DNA of 31,411 nucleotides from the NCBI GenBank assembly GCA_905214615.1, contig CAJMMX010000023.1:1-31411 (forward strand), read 5' to 3'. The notes under the pieces were generated by a model. The model was not told where the DNA came from. It searched no databases and saw only the letters and a list, made by a program, of their open reading frames with translations. Of this stretch, positions 1 to 6,572 are shown one piece after another. This DNA comes from an uncultured bacterium (GTDB taxonomy: Bacteria; Actinomycetota; Coriobacteriia; Coriobacteriales; Coriobacteriaceae). Numbering within the stretch: position 1 is the stretch's first letter; each line of letters opens with the position of its first letter. The translations under genes were made by a program, and so were the position numbers.

Positions 1-830
1 TGGAAAACGAGAACATCACCGCCGCCGAGGGCAAGCCCTCCGGCTACAAGGTCACCAAGAAGGACCTGCGCAACGCGAACTGGCGCTGGCTCATGAGCGT
101 GTGCACCTTCAACTACCAGACCCAGCAGGGCGCCTCAGTCGCCTACGCCCTCTCGCCGGTCCTGAGGAAGATCTACACGAACGACGAGGACTATAAGCAA
201 GCGCTCAACAACCACTTCCGCTACTACAACACCCAGCCTTGGCTCGCCGCCATCATCCTTGGCGCCTGCGTGGCCATGGAGGAGCGCGACGGCCTAGCGG
301 CGGCGGACGCCGTCCAAGACCTGAAGATCGGCACCATGGGACCGCTCGCCGGCGTCGGCGACTCCCTGCTCATGACCATGATCCCGACCATCATGGGCTC
401 CATCGCCGCCTACATGGCCATCGAGGGCAACCCCGTGGGAGCCGGCATCTGGTTCGCGCTCATCCTGGCCATCTTCTGGGTCCGCATGCACGCCCTCGAG
501 TTCGGCTACAAGCAGGGCGTGAAGCTCGTCACCGACTTCAGCGAGAAGCTTCCCAACCTCACTGCCGCCGCCTCCGTGCTCGGCCTCACCGTGGTCGGCT
601 GCCTCATCGCCTCGGTCATCGGCGTCACCTGCCCGATTAGCTTCAGCTTCGGCGACGTCGCGATGGAGATTCAGCCGCTGCTCGACAAGATCCTGCCTGC
701 CATGATCCCCGCCGCCATCACGGGAAGCGCGTATTACCTTCTTACCAAGAAGAACGCGAGCATGACGGCCCTCATCCTCGTGGTGATCGTCCTCGCGATG
801 GTCGCCTCCGCCGCCGGCATCCTCGCCTAG
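1..830 (+). CDS. PTS mannose/fructose/sorbose-family IID component (5' end just outside window)
   Basis: Membrane subunit of a mannose-class phosphotransferase permease; IID works with IIC to move a sugar across the membrane while IIB phosphorylates it. The frame is open from base 3, and bases 1-2 (TG) followed by GAA AAC suggest that the ATG begins one base before the window, so about 276 residues are nearly all present. Family signs are an N-terminal segment running to NANWRW, the stretch FNYQTQQGASVAYAL, GTMGPLAGVGDSL, and several hydrophobic helices, including a C-terminal one (LILVVIVLAMVASAAGILA). Length and layout match ManZ/AgaD-type IID. The IIB and IIC genes are presumably just upstream. 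The IIA gene starts 26 bases downstream, so one operon is likely. The sugar cannot be read from the sequence; the neighbouring GH172 and ROK kinase hint at a fructose- or arabinose-containing glycan. Confidence 0.93.
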   Translation, partial: ENENITAAEGKPSGYKVTKKDLRNANWRWLMSVCTFNYQTQQGASVAYALSPVLRKIYTNDEDYKQALNNHFRYYNTQPWLAAIILGACVAMEERDGLAAADAVQDLKIGTMGPLAGVGDSLLMTMIPTIMGSIAAYMAIEGNPVGAGIWFALILAIFWVRMHALEFGYKQGVKLVTDFSEKLPNLTAAASVLGLTVVGCLIASVIGVTCPISFSFGDVAMEIQPLLDKILPAMIPAAITGSAYYLLTKKNASMTALILVVIVLAMVASAAGILA

Positions 831-856
831 CTTCGACCCAAGAGATTGGTGAATCA

Positions 857-1255
857 ATGAGAAAGATAGTTGTGGCGAGCCATTCCCTTCTCGCCCAGGG
901 CTTCAAGGACACCCTCGAGTTCCTTACGGGTAAGGGCGACGCCGTCAACGCCGTGTGCGCCTACGTGAACGACAACGGCGAGGGGCTCGACGCGGCGGTC
1001 GAGGCGGCTCTTTCGGGCACTGACGAGGTCGTCGTCCTCACCGACGCGTACGGCGGCAGCGTGAACCAGCGCTTTTCCCGCTTCGCCTCCGACCGGATCC
1101 ACGTGATCGCGGGTGTCAACCTCCCGCTCGCCATGACGGTCGCGCTCGCGCGCCCCGACGAGAAACTCGACTTCGACGCCCTCGTCAACGAGGCGCGCCA
1201 GCAGATCATCTACGTGAACGGTGCCAGTTCCGCCGAGTGCGACGACGACGAATAG
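857..1255 (+). CDS. PTS mannose-family IIA component
   Basis: Cytoplasmic phosphocarrier that takes phosphate from HPr and hands it to IIB. The 132-residue protein has the EIIA-Man fold signature: an N-terminal beta strand ending in the phospho-accepting histidine (IVVASH, His9), a conserved Asp in LTDAYGGS (about residue 63), and VIAGVNLPLAM (about 83-93), comparable to His10 and VIAGVNIPML in E. coli ManX. It is a stand-alone IIA domain, not fused to IIB as in ManX. It ends in an acidic tail (AECDDDE). The start has only a weak ribosome site (GGTG). It lies between the IID gene and a GH172 hydrolase with short gaps, which fits one transcript. Confidence 0.93.
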   Translation: MRKIVVASHSLLAQGFKDTLEFLTGKGDAVNAVCAYVNDNGEGLDAAVEAALSGTDEVVVLTDAYGGSVNQRFSRFASDRIHVIAGVNLPLAMTVALARPDEKLDFDALVNEARQQIIYVNGASSAECDDDE

Positions 1256-1267
1256 AGGAGGTCGACG

Positions 1268-2392
1268 ATGAGAGAGTTCCTTAAGGACGTGTGGATGCAC
1301 GGCGGTGAGGAAAGCCGCGCCATCACCCCCGAGAACATCACGGGCGAGAAGGGCCGCGCCGCCATGTCGGCCAGCCACCTCGGCGTCGGCCGCAAGGGCT
1401 CGTGCTGCGTGCCCCTTGAGTCCGGCGAGACCATCACGCTCGCGGACATCGAGGGCCCCGGCATCATCCGCCACATCTGGATGACCGTTCCCGACAAGAC
1501 CGCCGCCGGCAGCTTCGTCATGCGTGACCTCGTGCTGCGCTTCTACTGGGACGACGAGGAGACCCCCTCGGTCGAGTGCCCTGTCGGCGACTTCTTCTGC
1601 AACGGCTTCGGTGAGCGCGCCATCGTCAACTCGATGCCCATCTGCGTGAACCCGACGGGCGGCATGAACTGCTACTTCGAGATGCCCTTCAGGAAGCACG
1701 CCAAGGTCACGCTTACGAGCGAGCACCCCGGGTTCATTAAGTACATCTTCTACACGTTCAACTACGCGCTCACCGACGTGCCGGACGACGCCATGTACTT
1801 CCACGCCCGCTTTAACCGCGAGCGCAGCACCCGCAGGGGCGTCGACTACACCGTGCTCGACGGCGTGCGCGGCAAGGGCTACTACGTCGGCACCTACATG
1901 GCCCTGTGCGCCCTGGAGCGCTATTGGTGGGGCGAGGGCGAGATGAAGTTCTTCCTCGACGGCGACGAGGAGTTCCCCACGGTCACCTCGACGGGAGCCG
2001 AGGACTACTTCGGCGGTGCCTGGGCCTTCCTCGACAGGCCGCCCCACGCGCTGCCCGAGGCGCAGTGCTTCAACACGCTGTTCGCCGGCTACCCGTACCG
2101 CTCGACGCGCGACGCCACGCGCGACCGCTTCAGCGCGGGCAAGCCGAACCCGAATCCGATGCTCGCGACTAACGACGACGCGCTGCCCAGGCACGGCCTC
2201 TACAGGTGGCACCTTCCCGACCCGATCTCGTTCAAGGAGGACCTGCGCGTGACGTTCCAGGACCTCGGCAACGACGACATCAAGCTCTACGAGCGCGAGG
2301 ACGACATCTCCACCGTCGCCTACTGGTACCAAAGCGAGCCGCACGCCGTGCTCGCCCCGTTTGCCGCGAGGCAGGACCGCGTGCCCAGGTAG
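1268..2392 (+). CDS. Glycoside hydrolase family 172 (DUF2961) protein
   Basis: Predicted intracellular glycosidase of 374 residues. DUF2961 proteins were reclassified as GH172, whose characterised members act on alpha-D-fructofuranosides (difructose dianhydrides) or D-arabinofuranosides. Visible family marks are the N-terminal ENITGEKGRAA (about 22-32), LADIEGPGIIRHIWMT (about 58-73), and the acidic core with GEGEMKFFLDGDEE and STGAEDYFGGAW (about 222-252), which carries the conserved glutamates expected at the active site. There is no signal peptide, so the substrate is probably imported first, perhaps as a phosphorylated or intact disaccharide through the adjoining PTS. An excellent ribosome site (AGAGGAGG) precedes the ATG, 12 bases after the IIA stop. 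Substrate assignment is inference. Confidence 0.88.
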   Translation: MREFLKDVWMHGGEESRAITPENITGEKGRAAMSASHLGVGRKGSCCVPLESGETITLADIEGPGIIRHIWMTVPDKTAAGSFVMRDLVLRFYWDDEETPSVECPVGDFFCNGFGERAIVNSMPICVNPTGGMNCYFEMPFRKHAKVTLTSEHPGFIKYIFYTFNYALTDVPDDAMYFHARFNRERSTRRGVDYTVLDGVRGKGYYVGTYMALCALERYWWGEGEMKFFLDGDEEFPTVTSTGAEDYFGGAWAFLDRPPHALPEAQCFNTLFAGYPYRSTRDATRDRFSAGKPNPNPMLATNDDALPRHGLYRWHLPDPISFKEDLRVTFQDLGNDDIKLYEREDDISTVAYWYQSEPHAVLAPFAARQDRVPR

Positions 2393-2419
2393 GGTCGCCT
2401 CGAAACAAGCCAACGTTAT

Positions 2420-2457
2420 GGGCGCCCGCGGTTGACCATGACTGCGGGCGTCCCTTT
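2420..2457 (+). terminator. Intercistronic hairpin, possible attenuator between GH172 and kinase genes
   Basis: GGGCGCCCGC at 2420-2429 pairs with GCGGGCGTCCC at 2444-2454, with one bulged base, followed by a short TTT. The U-tract is poor and the ribosome site of the next gene (AAGGAGG) follows directly. It may be a partial terminator or a processing or stability hairpin rather than an operon end. Confidence 0.4.
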
Positions 2458-2471
2458 GTAAGGAGGATCAC

Positions 2472-3356
2472 ATGAGCGAAAAGCAAATGAGGCTCGGCGC
2501 CCTCGAAGCCGGCGGGACCAAGATGGTCTGTGCCGTGGTGTCCGGCGACGGCGAGGTCCTCGACCGTATGGAGACCCCGACGCTTACGCCCGCCGAGACC
2601 GTCCCGCAGATGATCGAGTGGTTCACCGCCCGCGATGTGGACGCGTTGGGCATCGGCGCCTTCGGCCCGACCTGCGTCGACCCCAACGACGAGCGCTACG
2701 GCTCCATCCTCCAGACGCCCAAGCTCGCGTGGCGAGGCCATGGTCTTCGCGCCGCGTTCGCCGACGACCTCGGGATTCCGGTGGCCTACGACACGGACGT
2801 TAACGTTGCCTGCCTCGGCGAAGTGGTCTTCGGCTGCTGCAAGGGGCTCGAGGACGCCGTCTACGTGACCATCGGCACCGGCGTGGGCGCGGGCGTCATG
2901 TGCGCGGGCAGACTCCTTCACGGTATGCTGCACCCCGAGGCCGGTCACATGCTGGTAAGGACCCGTCCCACCGAGGAGGGACGCTGCGTCTGCCCGAGCC
3001 ACGCGAGCTGTCTCGAGGGGCTCGCCTCCGGCCCCGCCATCGCCGCGCGCTGGGGAAAGCCCGCGGCCGAGCTCGCGGACAACGATGAGGTATGGGCGCT
3101 CGAGGGGGATTATCTGGGGCAGATGTGCGCGAACCTCGTGCTCATGTACTCGCCTCGCCGCATCGTCCTCGGCGGCGGCGTGATGCACCAGGAGCAGCTC
3201 TACGGCATCGTCCGCAAGAAGACCCTCGAATATCTGGGTGGCTACATCCAGGCCGCCGAGCTTAAGGACATGGAGAGCTACATCTGCGCCCCGGGCTGCG
3301 GCGGCGACCAAGGAATCCTCGGCGCGGCCGAGCTGGCAAGAAGGGCGCTCGCGTAA
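2472..3356 (+). CDS. ROK-family sugar kinase, fructokinase type
   Basis: ATP-dependent cytoplasmic hexose kinase of 294 residues, closest in pattern to the zinc-containing bacterial fructokinases (YdhR/GmuE/ScrK-like ROK proteins). The phosphate-binding loop is LEAGGTK (residues 11-17). GIGAFGP (about 60-66) and the ATP motif TIGTGVGAGV (about 133-142) follow. The zinc module HPEAGH (154-159) with CVCPSHASCLEG (172-183) and SGPAI is typical of this subgroup. The start is supported by AAGGAGG eight bases upstream. As last gene of the PTS-GH172 unit it probably phosphorylates the free sugar released by the hydrolase, fructose being the best guess. A strong bidirectional terminator follows. Confidence 0.88.
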   Translation: MSEKQMRLGALEAGGTKMVCAVVSGDGEVLDRMETPTLTPAETVPQMIEWFTARDVDALGIGAFGPTCVDPNDERYGSILQTPKLAWRGHGLRAAFADDLGIPVAYDTDVNVACLGEVVFGCCKGLEDAVYVTIGTGVGAGVMCAGRLLHGMLHPEAGHMLVRTRPTEEGRCVCPSHASCLEGLASGPAIAARWGKPAAELADNDEVWALEGDYLGQMCANLVLMYSPRRIVLGGGVMHQEQLYGIVRKKTLEYLGGYIQAAELKDMESYICAPGCGGDQGILGAAELARRALA

Positions 3357-3388
3357 CTTGCGCTCTCTCCGCCATACAACGCGTTAAG

Positions 3389-3450
3389 AAAAGACGAGCG
3401 CTTCTTGCCAATTGAGCGGCAAGAAGTGCTCGTCTTTTGCATTTGTTTTT
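3389..3450 (+). terminator. Strong bidirectional rho-independent terminator
   Basis: A 21-base arm at 3389-3409 is fully complementary to 3418-3438, with an 8-base loop. On the + strand it is followed by GCATTTGTTTTT, and the arms begin and end with A and T runs, so it could act in both directions. It ends the PTS/GH172/ROK operon. Confidence 0.9.
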
Positions 3451-3472
3451 GGGGCAGGACGCCCCGCCTCCG

Positions 3473-3690
3473 CTAGAGTCCCTGGACCGCCACACCCACG
3501 AGGTTTGGACCGGTGTGGACAAGAAGCGCGGGGCTGATGTCGGAGCGGACGACCTCCACCGCGTTGGCCACGCGCTCGCACAGGGCCTGCTCCATACGGT
3601 CGTAGAGGTCGGCGTGGGCCGAGGTGCGGCTCGCGGCAAAGCGCACCTTGGGGTGCTTCTCGACGATGGCGGCGATGAGCTTGACCTCGG
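3473..3690 (-). pseudogene. 3' remnant of a DegV-family (fatty-acid-binding) gene
   Basis: Read on the - strand, this stretch encodes about 72 residues ending in SPALLVHTGPNLVGVAV. That matches the conserved C-terminal end of DegV proteins (an acidic or helical run, then a strand, then HTGPG-LG-A), which bind fatty acids for bacterial fatty-acid kinases. The usual N-terminal lipid-binding domain is missing; full DegV proteins are about 280 residues. The frame can be extended to an ATG at 3715, but that part is sequence of an IS200-type transposase read in another frame and has no ribosome site. It therefore looks like a broken gene, not a small protein. The assignment rests on a short C-terminal motif. 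Confidence 0.55.
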
Positions 3691-3900
3691 TGCGATGCGG
3701 TACTTGCACAGCCATTTCGTGTGCGCGAGGCTGTTGGCTTTCTGGGCCACAGCAATCACCTTCCCCCTAGTATGATGACCTGAACAATCCTCATGCTAGG
3801 GGGAAGGTTTTTGTCGCGTAGCGGAAATTGGCCTCCACCCGCTGAGCGGGTGGCTTTCTATGCCGCGCGTGCCGCGCGGCACGGACTAAAGTCCATGAAT
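3691..3900 (-). mobile_element. tnpA (fragment): Left-end relic of an IS200/IS605-family element with tnpA start
   Basis: On the - strand a GTG at 3750 (or 3759) opens a frame beginning VAQKANSLAHTKWLCKYRI. This is the highly conserved N-terminus of Y1 (HUH) TnpA transposases, whose next residues (VFTPKYRRK) are absent. At about 3691 the sequence switches to the degV-like remnant. Upstream of the start are the structures expected at an IS200 left end: a hairpin that covers the ribosome site (3758-3808), an 8-bp hairpin (3835-3853), a GTGCCGCGCGGCAC palindrome (3869-3882) and the subterminal GGACTAAAGTCC palindrome (3883-3894). The catalytic HUH and Tyr regions and the right end are not present, so the element is dead. 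Confidence 0.72.
3758..3808 (-). promoter_or_regulatory. Ribosome-site-sequestering hairpin of the IS200-type tnpA leader
   Basis: Bases 3758-3775 pair with 3791-3808 (18 bp with one G-U), around a 15-base loop. In the - strand transcript the promoter-distal arm contains GGGGGAAGGT, the Shine-Dalgarno of the tnpA relic, so the hairpin would hide it. This resembles the known translational self-restriction of IS200 tnpA. A run of T on the + strand after the 3808 side means it could also stop transcription in that direction. Confidence 0.6.
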
Positions 3901-3933
3901 AAAAACGAGGAAGGCCACGTCCGGCCTCCCTCG
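3896..3933 (-). terminator. Rho-independent terminator, - strand orientation
   Basis: CGAGGAAGGCC (3906-3916) pairs with GGCCTCCCTCG (3923-3933) with one mismatch. On the - strand the stem is followed by TTTTTATT (complement of 3898-3905). No - strand gene is seen upstream of it; it may be left over from a lost gene, or shield the IS relic from read-in. Confidence 0.6.
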
Positions 3934-3958
3934 CAAAGGGTCTCTGATTACTCCCACT

Positions 3959-4070
3959 CATTGGGGACAGACTTAAATGAGTGCTCTTGAAATGCCGGCG
4001 CCTGGGGACGTTCTTTTTCTGTCTGCAGTTTGGAACGTTCCTTTTCTGTCGGCAGTTTGGGACGGTCCTT
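3959..4070. repeat. RAYT/REP-like repeat remnants
   Basis: Contains TTGGGGACAGACTTAAATGA (3961-3980) and two tandem near-copies of a 26-27 base unit: GGACGTTCTTTTTCTGTC... at 4006-4031 and GGAACGTTCCTTTTCTGTC... at 4032-4058, then the start of a third (4059-4070). Sequences of the type GGGGACAGACTTAAA and GGAACGTTCCTTTTCTGTC are commonly found beside REP-associated Y1 transposase genes in Firmicutes and Actinobacteria. No such transposase gene is present here. The link to RAYT elements is from memory of sequence style, not a search. Confidence 0.45.
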
Positions 4071-4071
4071 A

Positions 4072-4131
4072 GAGCTGCAGCGCGCCATGAGCGACGAGGC
4101 GAAGCGGATCATCCTGTCTTTTGAGTTCTAA
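4072..4131 (+). pseudogene. Possible 3' end of a lost gene
   Basis: A short open stretch ends ELQRAMSDEAKRIILSFEF followed by TAA. The residues look protein-like and codon use resembles real genes, but the upstream part runs into repeats. It has an internal ATG (4087) without a ribosome site. I do not recognise the family. It may be a tail left by the rearrangement that also broke the degV-like gene. Confidence 0.2.
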
Positions 4132-4172
4132 GCATAAGCCCCTGTCTCTGAGCAATGACCGGTTCGCATTTG

Positions 4173-4291
4173 TGCGTATTTGCGTGCGTGGGATTGCGTG
4201 AATATGCGTATAGATGCGCCGTTTACGGGACAAAAATGACCGTTTAGCGGTGAGATACGCACAAACACGCACAGACGCGCGTGTTTGTGCG
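4173..4291. promoter_or_regulatory. Control region with phased TGCG repeats and a 13-bp inverted repeat
   Basis: TGCG occurs at 4173, 4181, 4185, 4195, 4205 and 4215; the last four are exactly 10 bases apart. Downstream, CGCACAAACACGC (4258-4270) is repeated in perfect inverse at 4279-4291 with an 8-base spacer. The right arm (GCGTGTTTGTGCG) resembles the TTTGTGCG found at 4169-4176. The region precedes an oxidoreductase-DeoR gene pair, so it is a good candidate operator for that DeoR protein, which family members often bind as repeated sites. Binding is inferred. Confidence 0.5.
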
Positions 4292-4341
4292 AATATAGAG
4301 CTATCCGAAATGCAAGACGTTCTATGACACAGGAGGCACAT

Positions 4342-5421
4342 ATGGTAGATTCCAAGCAGGCTCCACTCGACTCCGCGGCAGCCGCAAAAGCAGCGTTCGC
4401 TTCGGTCCAGGACAAGCCATTCCCCGATGATATCTTTACGGCTCCCGAGCTTCGTTGGGCTGTGATCGGGTGCGGCGTTATCGCCAACCAGATGGCCCAG
4501 TCTCTCGCTCTTGCCGGCCGCAAGCTTGCGGGCGTCGCCAACCGTACGCTGTCCAAGGCTCAGGCTTTTGCTGAGCAGTATGGCATCGAGAAGGTCTATG
4601 AATCGGTTGAGGACCTCTACGCCGATCCGGGCATCGACGCCGTCTATATCACCACGCCGCACAACACGCATATCACCTATCTGCGCGGTGCCCTGGCGGC
4701 TGGCAAGCACGTGCTCTGCGAGAAGGCCATTACCCTCAATTCCGCTGAGCTTGACGAGGCCCGCGCCATTGCCGACGAGCACAACGTGGTCCTCATGGAC
4801 GCCACCACGGTGCTCCACATGCCTTTGTATCAGGAGCTGCGTCGCCGCATGGATGTCGGTGAGTTCGGCCGCATGAATCTCGCCCAGCTCAACTTTGGCA
4901 GCTACAAGGAGTACGGTGATTTGACCAATCGCTTCTACAACCGCAACCTTGCCGGTGGCGCCATGCTTGATATTGGCGTTTATGCCCTGTCCGTCATGCG
5001 CCTCTTTATTGCAAGTCAGCCCGCTGAGGTTGTCTCGCTGGGCAACACCTGCGAGACCGGCGTTGACGTTGCGGGCGGCATCGTCTGCCGTAATGCCGAA
5101 CAGCAGCTGGGCGTGGTGAGCCTCACGCTCCACTCCAAGCAACCCAAGCGCTCGGTCATCAGCTTCGACAAGTGCTATATCGAGGTCAACGATTATCCGC
5201 GTGCCGATCACGCGACCATCGTGTGGACTGAGGATGGCCACCGCGAGGAGGTCAACGCCGGCACCGAGGCTTACGCCCTTTGCTATGAGATGGCCGATCT
5301 TGAGAAGGCCGTTGCCGGCGACGACTCCAAGCGCGAGCTGCTGGATTATGCTTCTGATGTTATGGAGCTTATGACCAAGCTTCGCGCCGACTGGGGAGTC
5401 GTGTACCCCGAGGAGGAGTAA
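4342..5421 (+). CDS. Gfo/Idh/MocA-family NAD(P)-dependent oxidoreductase
   Basis: Predicted cytoplasmic dehydrogenase of 359 residues acting on a sugar, polyol or related cyclic substrate. The Rossmann motif is WAVIGCGVIANQM (about 39-51). ITTPHNTH (103-110) and CEKA (126-129, the EKP-type motif with the conserved lysine) follow. A C-terminal alpha/beta domain includes GGAMLDIGVYAL, typical of the substrate-binding domain. I chose the ATG at 4342 because AGGAGG lies six bases upstream; an in-frame ATG at 4285 has no ribosome site and falls inside the operator-like palindrome. About 35 residues precede the Rossmann strand, slightly long for the family. It is three bases from the DeoR gene, so they are co-transcribed. 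The substrate is not readable from sequence. Confidence 0.9.
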   Translation: MVDSKQAPLDSAAAAKAAFASVQDKPFPDDIFTAPELRWAVIGCGVIANQMAQSLALAGRKLAGVANRTLSKAQAFAEQYGIEKVYESVEDLYADPGIDAVYITTPHNTHITYLRGALAAGKHVLCEKAITLNSAELDEARAIADEHNVVLMDATTVLHMPLYQELRRRMDVGEFGRMNLAQLNFGSYKEYGDLTNRFYNRNLAGGAMLDIGVYALSVMRLFIASQPAEVVSLGNTCETGVDVAGGIVCRNAEQQLGVVSLTLHSKQPKRSVISFDKCYIEVNDYPRADHATIVWTEDGHREEVNAGTEAYALCYEMADLEKAVAGDDSKRELLDYASDVMELMTKLRADWGVVYPEEE

Positions 5422-5424
5422 GCG

Positions 5425-6171
5425 ATGCTTGCGGAAGATAGGCTCAACGCGATCGTGTCGATGGTGCAGCAGGCTGGCTCGGTTACCGTGCCAGAGCTTG
5501 CTGAGGCACTGGGTGTGACGGCGTCTACCATTCGGCGCGACCTGCAGACGCTCGACCGCGCACACCGCATCGCCAAGGTCCACGGTGGAGCGACGAGCCT
5601 TGAGCGTGCGCACGTGACGCGCGACCTGACGCTCAATGAGCGCAGCGATTTGCACAACGACGACAAGGAGCGTATCTGCGCCCGTGCAGCGGCGCTGGTG
5701 GAGCCCGAGAGCTTTGTGTACATCGATTCGGGCTCAACGACGCTCAGGCTCATCGAGCATCTTCCACACCTTGAAGATGTCACCTATGTGACCGATTCCG
5801 TGCTCCATGCTCAGCGCCTTGCTTTGTGCGGCATGCGTACCGTGGTGCTGGGTGGCGAGCTCAAACCCGAGACCGAGGCGCTCGTTGGCCCCGATGCCTT
5901 GGCAACCTTAGACCGCTACAACTTCAACTGTGGCTTTTGGGGCTCTAACGGCATTGCCGCCGAGCAGGGCTTCACGGCGCCCGATATCGAGGAGGCGCAA
6001 GTAAAGCGCATCTCGATGCGTCATACAGCCAAGCGCTTCGTAATCTCGGACGCCAGTAAATTTGGCATGGTGGCGCCCGTCAAGTTCGCGGACTTCCGCG
6101 ACGCAACGATTATTACCGCGGGCGAGGTCCCCGCCAAGTACCGGGCAATGGACAACGTCATCACGGTCTAG
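5425..6171 (+). CDS. DeoR/GlpR-family transcriptional regulator
   Basis: Repressor of 248 residues in the DeoR layout: N-terminal winged helix-turn-helix (SVTVPELAEALGVTASTIRRDL, about 19-40, then LDRAHRIAKVHGGA) and a C-terminal sugar-phosphate-sensing DeoRC domain with YIDSGSTTLRL (about 99-109), VVLGGEL and the closing ISDASKFG. It normally binds a phosphorylated sugar to release DNA. It directly follows the Gfo/Idh/MocA gene (three bases; the ribosome site GAGGAGG lies across that gene's stop), so it probably controls that operon through the repeats at 4173-4291. A terminator follows. Confidence 0.93.
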   Translation: MLAEDRLNAIVSMVQQAGSVTVPELAEALGVTASTIRRDLQTLDRAHRIAKVHGGATSLERAHVTRDLTLNERSDLHNDDKERICARAAALVEPESFVYIDSGSTTLRLIEHLPHLEDVTYVTDSVLHAQRLALCGMRTVVLGGELKPETEALVGPDALATLDRYNFNCGFWGSNGIAAEQGFTAPDIEEAQVKRISMRHTAKRFVISDASKFGMVAPVKFADFRDATIITAGEVPAKYRAMDNVITV

Positions 6172-6210
6172 CGACGGGACAAGGCCAAAACCATTTTGTT
6201 TTCTCAATAG

Positions 6211-6250
6211 AAAAGCGGCAACATCCATTACGGGCGTTGCCGCTTTTGTT
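6211..6250 (+). terminator. Rho-independent terminator of the oxidoreductase-DeoR unit
   Basis: AAAAGCGGCAAC (6211-6222) pairs fully with GTTGCCGCTTTT (6236-6247) around a 13-base loop. The flanking A and T runs allow function on either strand. Confidence 0.85.
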
Positions 6251-6263
6251 GTCTACCGGTTTG

Positions 6264-6480
6264 TCAAAGTCTGTAACAACTAGACCGTTAAAAGTGGGCT
6301 AGATGTTACAGATTGAGATACTTCCGAACCGCGCCGTCCCTTTGTCTCGATCTGTAACAGCTGGGACCGATATTGCCGAGTTATTGTTACAGATTGAGAT
6401 TTTCCCCTAAGGGGGATTCGAATGTCTCGATCTGTAACAGATAGACCGGAAAATGGGTTCTAACTGTTACAGATCGAGAC
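6264..6480. repeat. Three evenly spaced long palindromes with 25-base loops
   Basis: Three inverted repeats lie in the gap between convergent genes. Arms and loops: TCTGTAACA (6270-6278) with TGTTACAGA (6304-6312); GTCTCGATCTGTAACA (6344-6359) with TGTTACAGATTGAGAT (6385-6400); the same left arm (6424-6439) with TGTTACAGATCGAGAC (6465-6480). Every loop is exactly 25 bases and the centres are about 81 and 80 bases apart. Loops of units 1 and 3 share TAGACCG and can pair a second time inside (CTAG-CC with GG-CTAG in unit 1). The third copy has perfect 16-base arms. No gene lies inside. This fits an interspersed REP/BIME-like family or tandem protein-binding sites. Confidence 0.8.
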
Positions 6481-6531
6481 GTTTTGGCGCCACGGCTGAG
6501 CCATCGTGGTGGTTTTGACGTTTGCCCAGAT

Positions 6532-6572
6532 AAAACCTGCCAAAATAAACCTGTCCCTTTTCGGCAGGTTTT
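6532..6572 (-). terminator. Terminator overlapping the RluA-like stop codon
   Basis: AAAACCTGCC (6532-6541) pairs with GGCAGGTTTT (6563-6572). On the - strand the stem starts in the stop codon of the pseudouridine synthase and is followed by TTTTAT. The hairpin is usable in both directions. Confidence 0.65.

Noticed and set aside
3793..3990. 65-codon open frame on the + strand
   Set aside because: It runs through the IS200 left-end hairpins and terminator and has no ribosome site or protein-like composition.
6264..6480. CRISPR array
   Set aside because: The units are palindromes with related loops rather than identical repeats with unrelated spacers, only three exist, and no cas gene is near.
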